10,820 nt of DNA, from assembly GCA_031276375.1 (NCBI GenBank), contig JAISNE010000386.1, forward strand, positions 1 to 10,820. Direction: 5' to 3'. The stretch comes from Accumulibacter sp. GTDB taxonomy: Bacteria > Pseudomonadota > Gammaproteobacteria > Burkholderiales > Rhodocyclaceae. Within the stretch, counting starts at the first letter, position 1; each line of letters begins with the position of its first letter. Position numbers and translations under genes: made by a program. A model generated the notes under the pieces. That model had not been told where the DNA came from. It did no database searches and saw only the letters and a list, made by a program, of their open reading frames with translations. Positions 7,051 to 10,820 of the stretch are shown in pieces.

Positions 7051-7902
7051 TCAACGCAGCCAGAACAGCGCGCGATGGCGCAGTTTATCGAGCAGAGTCA
7101 TGCTGGACCAGGTGACCGCGCCGGTATAGATGATTCCCGCGACCATCCGCGGATAGTCGGCGAAATCGGCGTAATACTGGATGAAACGGCCAAGCCCCGC
7201 GTTCGCGCCGAACAGTTCGGCAACCGTCAGCAGAATGAAGGAAAACCCGAGGCCAACCCCCATGCCGGCGAAAATGTGCGGCAGGCTCGCCGGAAAGACG
7301 ACGCGGATCAGCGATTCGAAGCGGGTGAACCCGAGCACGCGCGCGTTGTCGCGGTAGCGCGCCTCGATCGATTGCGCGCCGATCGCGGCGTTGTGGAAGA
7401 CCGGCCAGAAAGCGCCGATGAAAACGACAAAGGCGGCGGAAACCTTGAAAGTCGGGAGCACGGCGATGGCATACGGGATATAGACCGTCGGCGGGATCGG
7501 CGAGACCACCTTGGCGAAGGGAAAGAAGGCGCGTCCCAGTCCCGGCAGCAGCCCGGCGCACAGCCCCAGCGCCGTTCCGCCAAGCACGGCCAGCGCGTAA
7601 CCGGGGAGCAGGATGTAAAACGAGGAAACCGTGCCTTTCCAGAGTTCGGGGAGCGAATCGATCAGCGCCCTCCAGACCGTCGCCGGAGCGGGCAGCAGCG
7701 GATTGGCCTGCTGGTCGATGAACCACGATGAAACCTGCCAGGCGATGAGCAGGGAAGCCCACAGCGCGGCCGCTTCCCAGGCGAAGAAGCCATGCGCGTT
7801 GCGCGCTCCGCCGGCTGGAAAAGGATCGTTTTCGGCGTATGGCGGGTTCTCGCCTTCACTCATTTTTTCGGAGTCTTCCTTGAGCAGAATGGTCTTGGAC
7901 AT
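7051..7902 (-). CDS. ABC transporter permease (SsuC/TauC-like)
   Basis: A 283-residue inner-membrane permease of the sulfonate/nitrate/taurine importer family. A polar N-terminal tail of about 40 residues is followed by membrane segments near 43-60, 93-117, 135-150, 155-170, 209-229 and 251-268. The cytoplasmic coupling (EAA-type) loop is visible as ARVLGFTRFESLIRVVFPAS (187-206). The ATG at 7902 has GGGAG five bases ahead; an alternative ATG at 7914, touching the ATPase stop, has no ribosome site and would add four residues. The gene follows the ATPase directly and its end touches the thioredoxin-like gene, so the four genes are translationally linked. Substrate is not readable; sulfonate, taurine, nitrate or a related small anion or pyrimidine are family options. 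Confidence 0.9.
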   Translation of the reverse strand: MSKTILLKEDSEKMSEGENPPYAENDPFPAGGARNAHGFFAWEAAALWASLLIAWQVSSWFIDQQANPLLPAPATVWRALIDSLPELWKGTVSSFYILLPGYALAVLGGTALGLCAGLLPGLGRAFFPFAKVVSPIPPTVYIPYAIAVLPTFKVSAAFVVFIGAFWPVFHNAAIGAQSIEARYRDNARVLGFTRFESLIRVVFPASLPHIFAGMGVGLGFSFILLTVAELFGANAGLGRFIQYYADFADYPRMVAGIIYTGAVTWSSMTLLDKLRHRALFWLR

Positions 7903-7907
7903 GGGAA

Positions 7908-7912
7908 CTCCC
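7908..7912 (-). promoter_or_regulatory. Ribosome-binding site supporting the inner ATG of the permease
   Basis: GGGAG lies five bases before the ATG at 7902, but inside the reading frame opened by the ATG at 7914. It favours the shorter protein. Confidence 0.6.
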
Positions 7913-7914
7913 AT

Positions 7915-8730
7915 CTAATGATTCGTGGCCAGACCGGAAATGACATCGGCGTCGAGCCGTTCGGCGATGTTCTCGCGCAACTCGCGGAACTCCGCCGAGG
8001 CGAAAAACGCCGCGCGCGGACGCGGGCGCGCCAGCGGCACGTCGATTTCCGCCAGCAGGCGCTTGCCCTGGCTCGCGCCGAGGAGCGCCACGCGGTCGCC
8101 CAGATAGAGCGCCTCGTCGATATCGTGGGTGACGAAAACAATCGTCCGGCGCGGCGAACTGCCTTTCCAGGCGTCGATCAGCAAATCCTGGAGCTTGCCG
8201 CGGTTGACCGGGTCGAGCGCGCCGAAAGGCTCGTCCATCAGTAGGACGGGCGCTTCGAGCGCCAGCGCGCGGGCGATGGCCGCGCGCTGCTGCATGCCGC
8301 CGGAGAGTTGCAGCGGATATTTCTCCGCGGCGTTTCCGAGGCCGACGCGCGAAAGATAATCGCGGGCCAGTTCGAGACGCCGCGCGCGGCCAAAATCGGG
8401 ATGCGCCTTGGCCACCGCCAGCGCGACGTTCGCCTGCGCCGTAAACCACGGGAAAAGCGAATAATTCTGGAACACCACGGCGCGATCGATCCCCGGACCG
8501 GCAATTTCGACGCCTTTCCAGGCGATGCGTCCGCGCGTCGGCCGCTCAAGCCCGGCAATCAGGCGCAGCAGGGTCGATTTCCCCGACCCGCTCGGCCCGA
8601 GCAGGCTGATGAACTGCCCCTCGGGCACATCGAGCGTGACCCGGCGCAGGACGGGTTCCTCGTTGTACGCGAAAGAAACGTCGTCGATGCGCAGACCGCC
8701 CGCGCCGGAGGAATACGCGGCGCAACTCAC
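7915..8730 (-). CDS. ABC transporter ATP-binding protein (SsuB/TauB-like)
   Basis: A 271-residue cytoplasmic ATPase that energises the importer. All motifs are intact: Walker A GPSGSGKST (45-53, Lys51), Q-loop Gln88 in VVFQNYSLFPW (86-96), signature LSGGMQQR (142-149), Walker B LLMDEP (163-168, Glu167), D-loop GALD (170-173) and switch His202 in FVTHDIDEA. The LFPWFTA segment after the Q-loop is typical of the nitrate/sulfonate/taurine subgroup. The start is a GTG at 8730 overlapping the binding-protein stop (GTGA, four bases), which fits translational coupling. The C-terminal segment of about 50 residues after position 220 is the short extension usual in this subgroup. The permease gene follows with no real gap. 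Confidence 0.94.
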   Translation of the reverse strand: MSCAAYSSGAGGLRIDDVSFAYNEEPVLRRVTLDVPEGQFISLLGPSGSGKSTLLRLIAGLERPTRGRIAWKGVEIAGPGIDRAVVFQNYSLFPWFTAQANVALAVAKAHPDFGRARRLELARDYLSRVGLGNAAEKYPLQLSGGMQQRAAIARALALEAPVLLMDEPFGALDPVNRGKLQDLLIDAWKGSSPRRTIVFVTHDIDEALYLGDRVALLGASQGKRLLAEIDVPLARPRPRAAFFASAEFRELRENIAERLDADVISGLATNH

Positions 8731-9752
8731 AGATTGCGTTCCTTGAACTGGCTCAGGCGCGCCTGATAGAACGCATCTTTCGGATTTTCCCTGGCCAGCG
8801 CCTCGATCGCCCGCTGGTACGGCTCGATGGCGAAAATGAGATCGAGCGGACGCTTGCCGTCGATGAAGTCCGCGGCGACGAGCGAAAGCCAGAATTTTTC
8901 CACGCCCTTTACGTTGGGATCGGTCGTTTGATCGAGGTTCGGCGTATAGAAACTCTTTTCGAGCGTGTCGCGGTCGAGCTTGACGTACTTGGCGATCGAA
9001 TCGATCGTTTCCTTGCGGTGATCCTGCGAAAAACGCTCGGCTTGCAACAGCGCGCGGAGGAAGCGTTCGACGAGTTCGGGCTTTTTGAGCTGCGCGCTCG
9101 ACACGATCAACCGGCAGCAGGGATGGCCGGGATAGATGTCGCCCGAGCGGACGATGACTTTCAGCCCCTGCTGTTCGGCCCGCAGATCGAACGGCCCCCA
9201 GACGACGCCGGCGTCGACCTGCCCGGACTTGACGGATTCGATGACCGCGGGCGGATTCTTCAGCTCGAAAATCTCCAGATCGGTGCGCCAGTTGATATTG
9301 GCGTCCCTGAGCGCCGCGCGGAGCACGGCGTCGCTCGACGCCAGGCGCACGGTGGCGACCTTCTTGCCGCGCAGATCGGCGATCGTGCGGATTTCGCCCG
9401 CGCGCTCGGGCTTGACGATGACGGAGCCGTCCTGCCCCATGATGCCGCCGACGATCTTGATGTCCGACCCCTTGGAATAGAACAGCAAGGGCGCGGGCGT
9501 GCTGAACGAACCGGTGTCCAGCTTGCCGCTGATTACCGCGTTGATGCCATCGGCCGAATTCTGGAATTCGATGAGCTCGACATCAAGGTTCTCTTTTTTG
9601 AAAAAACCCTGTTCATGGGCAATGAAATATTTCGCGTGTCCGATGGCCGGCAAATAGCCGACGCGCACGGTTTCCCCCGCGTGCGCCACGACGGCGGCCA
9701 GCAGCGCGCCAACGAAGGAAGCGGTGAAAACAGGTTTGAGTAAAGATTTCAT
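8727..9752 (-). CDS. ABC transporter substrate-binding protein (SsuA/NMT1-like)
   Basis: A 341-residue periplasmic binding protein. The first 25 residues form a clear Sec signal peptide ending AVVAHA, with cleavage before GETVRVGYLP. The mature part has the SsuA/TauA/NMT1 pattern: GHAKYFIAHEQGFFKKENLDV (38-58), ADGINAVISGKLDTG (67-81), DLRGKKVATV (126-135) and GQVDAGVVWGPF (177-188). The only cysteines are a vicinal pair, Cys212-Cys213, in PGHPCCRL. The ATG at 9752 follows a strong GGAGGA site (9758-9763) at five bases. It heads the importer operon and is followed with a four-base overlap by the ATPase. The leader region upstream contains repeats and possible RNA structure. The ligand is likely a small organic or inorganic anion; a sulfonate is a family-based guess. 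Confidence 0.92.
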   Translation of the reverse strand: MKSLLKPVFTASFVGALLAAVVAHAGETVRVGYLPAIGHAKYFIAHEQGFFKKENLDVELIEFQNSADGINAVISGKLDTGSFSTPAPLLFYSKGSDIKIVGGIMGQDGSVIVKPERAGEIRTIADLRGKKVATVRLASSDAVLRAALRDANINWRTDLEIFELKNPPAVIESVKSGQVDAGVVWGPFDLRAEQQGLKVIVRSGDIYPGHPCCRLIVSSAQLKKPELVERFLRALLQAERFSQDHRKETIDSIAKYVKLDRDTLEKSFYTPNLDQTTDPNVKGVEKFWLSLVAADFIDGKRPLDLIFAIEPYQRAIEALARENPKDAFYQARLSQFKERNL

Positions 9753-9767
9753 GGATATCCTCCAGAT

Positions 9768-9825
9768 AAAAAAATGCGCGCCGCGCCGCGCTTGCCGTTT
9801 TGCCGACTTGGGAGTCGCGCGGCGC
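9768..9825 (-). promoter_or_regulatory. Structured leader with T-tract ahead of the binding-protein gene
   Basis: On the minus strand a GC-rich arm (9817-9825) can pair with 9783-9791 over nine bases, enclosing a smaller CGACT/AGTCG hairpin (9804-9817). Seven T residues (9774-9768) follow shortly before the ribosome site. This could be a leader terminator or attenuator, but the T-tract is eight bases beyond the stem, so the case is weak. Confidence 0.3.
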
Positions 9826-9854
9826 CCGCAGACCGGCAGGCCAGCCGCCCGGCC

Positions 9855-9891
9855 GTTTGGCGAATGTTTGGCGAACGAAGGTTTGGCAAAC
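9855..9891. repeat. Three GTTTGGC-type 11-bp repeats upstream of the importer operon
   Basis: GTTTGGCGAAT (9855-9865) and GTTTGGCGAAC (9866-9876) are directly adjacent, and GTTTGGCAAAC (9881-9891) follows four bases later. The last is a perfect odd palindrome. They lie about 100-140 bp upstream of the binding-protein start, where an operator array for a regulator would be expected. A regulator role is inference. Confidence 0.5.
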
Positions 9892-9912
9892 GACGGGCGA
9901 CAGCGTCAACGT

Positions 9913-9931
9913 GGATCAATCGTATCGATCC
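9913..9931. repeat. Imperfect 19-bp palindrome GGATC...GATCC
   Basis: GGATCAATCGTATCGATCC is a near-dyad with seven of nine base pairs matched around a central G. It overlaps the edge of the dispersed 50-bp repeat copy 2. It could be a regulator site or part of the repeat boundary. Confidence 0.35.
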
Positions 9932-9972
9932 GCCGGGAAAAACCGAAAGAATTTCTTCTGCTGAACTTATTC
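9923..9972 (-). repeat. Dispersed 50-bp repeat, copy 2
   Basis: It matches 1694-1743 at 43 of 50 positions without gaps, in the same orientation. On the minus strand it begins 32 bp after the stop of the EAL-like gene. Both copies also have GGCTGGAAGCC upstream of them on the minus strand; here that is the last codons of the EAL-like gene. Confidence 0.75.
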
Positions 9973-10004
9973 GTTTTTCCGTATAAACGATGGCGCGCGC
10001 CGGC

Positions 10005-10802
10005 TCATGAGGCTTCCAGCCAGCGTTGCCGCGGCGGCTCGGTTCTCAGGTCGAAGCCGTTTTCGAGCAGGCGGGCGCGCGGCAGCAGGCAATTCTCCCC
10101 ATACACCCGCACGGAAACGCGCAAGGCGTGCAGCGCGTCGACATACCGGCGGATCCGCGCCGGTTTCCCGTTTTCCGCAAGCCACAGGCTGACCATCGCC
10201 GGCGCCGCTTTCCTCACCAGACCGAGCGGCGGCGGATCGTTCAGGCGGCCCGCCAGCGCGATACCGTAGCCGCGCCGCCGGTAACTATCCACCGCCCGCA
10301 GCGAATGAACGGTATCGAAATCGTCGCGGGCGTCGAACTCGAGCATGATCTCGTCGGGCAGCAGGCCGCAGGCGCGGAGGATGTTCTCGAAAGCCAGCCC
10401 GTGATCGCCGGCCACCCCGGCCACGTGCCGCGGATGCACCTTGAGCAGGAGCAGTCCGCGCGATCTGCGGTCGAGGTAGGTCAGGTAATTCAGGGTATGC
10501 AGCGTGCGCGTGAGACGATCGACGAAAACGAATTCCTCATTGTTTTCGGGCAGGGAAAAAACCGTGGCTTCATCGACGGTCCGGCAACCGTTCCGCGTCG
10601 TGGCCAGCAGACGCGCCGCGTGGCCGCGAACGCCGCCGCCGGTCGTTTCCACGATGGGCAGGAATTCCGATTCCAGGCACAGATGCCGATAGCGGACGAA
10701 AACCTGCCCGTTCTCGGAATAAAACGGCGAAAAGGATTGCCCTCGGGAAGGCGAAAAAGGAAGCTGCGCGTTCAGGTAACGAATGACATCGGTCAGCGGC
10801 AT
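10005..10802 (-). CDS. Degenerate EAL-domain protein (probably no phosphodiesterase activity)
   Basis: A 265-residue soluble protein with the outline of an EAL domain. YRHLCLESEFLPIVETTGG (38-56) matches the opening strand, LLLLKVHPRHV (117-127) the second conserved strand, LLPDEIMLEF (147-156) the LvlE-type strand, YRRRGYGIALAGR (174-186) the helix and strand that normally lead to the metal-binding DD, and VRVYGENCLLPRARLLENGF (231-250) the late EG.E-type segment. The EAL triad is replaced (GHAARLL, 60-66) and the DDFG metal site is replaced by AGRLND, so cyclic-di-GMP hydrolysis is not expected. It may bind cyclic-di-GMP or a protein partner, as the YdiV type does. The ATG at 10802 has GGAG seven bases ahead. 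It precedes the importer operon by 252 bp. Confidence 0.72.
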   Translation of the reverse strand: MPLTDVIRYLNAQLPFSPSRGQSFSPFYSENGQVFVRYRHLCLESEFLPIVETTGGGVRGHAARLLATTRNGCRTVDEATVFSLPENNEEFVFVDRLTRTLHTLNYLTYLDRRSRGLLLLKVHPRHVAGVAGDHGLAFENILRACGLLPDEIMLEFDARDDFDTVHSLRAVDSYRRRGYGIALAGRLNDPPPLGLVRKAAPAMVSLWLAENGKPARIRRYVDALHALRVSVRVYGENCLLPRARLLENGFDLRTEPPRQRWLEAS

Positions 10803-10820
10803 ATCGGGCTCCGGAAAAAA

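Noticed and set aside
6328..7731. Plus-strand open frame of 467 codons opposite the thioredoxin-like and permease genes
   Set aside because: Very Arg-rich, low-complexity translation with no domain; explained by the codon pattern of the minus-strand genes.

Overview
The window is GC-rich and reads as an ordinary proteobacterial chromosome segment, most like a betaproteobacterium. That placement rests on protein style and gene content only and is low confidence. All eleven recognisable genes lie on the minus strand, so transcription runs from the right edge to the left. I see no rRNA, tRNA, CRISPR array, transposase or phage gene.

In transcription order: (1) 10802-10005, a degenerate EAL-domain protein without the usual catalytic residues. 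(2) 9752-6419, a tightly packed SsuABC/TauABC-type ABC importer (binding protein, ATPase, permease), followed with coupled or touching ends by an exported thioredoxin-like protein with a CPEC motif. (3) 6295-3642, a two-subunit family I CoA-transferase (alpha and beta overlap by 4 bp) and an ECHDC3-like enoyl-CoA hydratase/isomerase homologue, closed by a terminator-like hairpin. (4) 3558-1802, a CoA-binding Rossmann protein and an O-acetylhomoserine sulfhydrylase (MetY type), 11 bp apart. (5) A gene-free stretch of 372 bp (1430-1801) with a long near-perfect hairpin repeat, short flanking palindromes and one copy of a dispersed 50-bp repeat. (6) 1429-14, a rhodanese-domain protein followed by two half-size YeeE/YedE membrane proteins.

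Several modules handle sulfur by family: MetY fixes sulfide into homocysteine, rhodanese moves sulfane sulfur, YeeE/YedE proteins belong to a thiosulfate/sulfur-compound transporter family, the importer resembles sulfonate importers, and the thioredoxin-like protein resembles SoxW-type periplasmic reductases. The CoA-transferase plus crotonase pair suggests CoA-dependent breakdown of a carboxylic acid. A speculative joint reading is uptake and CoA-dependent degradation of a sulfur-containing organic acid, with released sulfur captured by MetY and surplus handled by rhodanese/YeeE. Only the gene families and order are directly supported.

The most notable non-coding signals are the hairpin element at 1533-1612, the 86%-identical repeat pair at 1694-1743 and 9923-9972 (each just downstream of a gene end in the same orientation), and the GTTTGGC-type repeats and structured leader upstream of the binding-protein gene.
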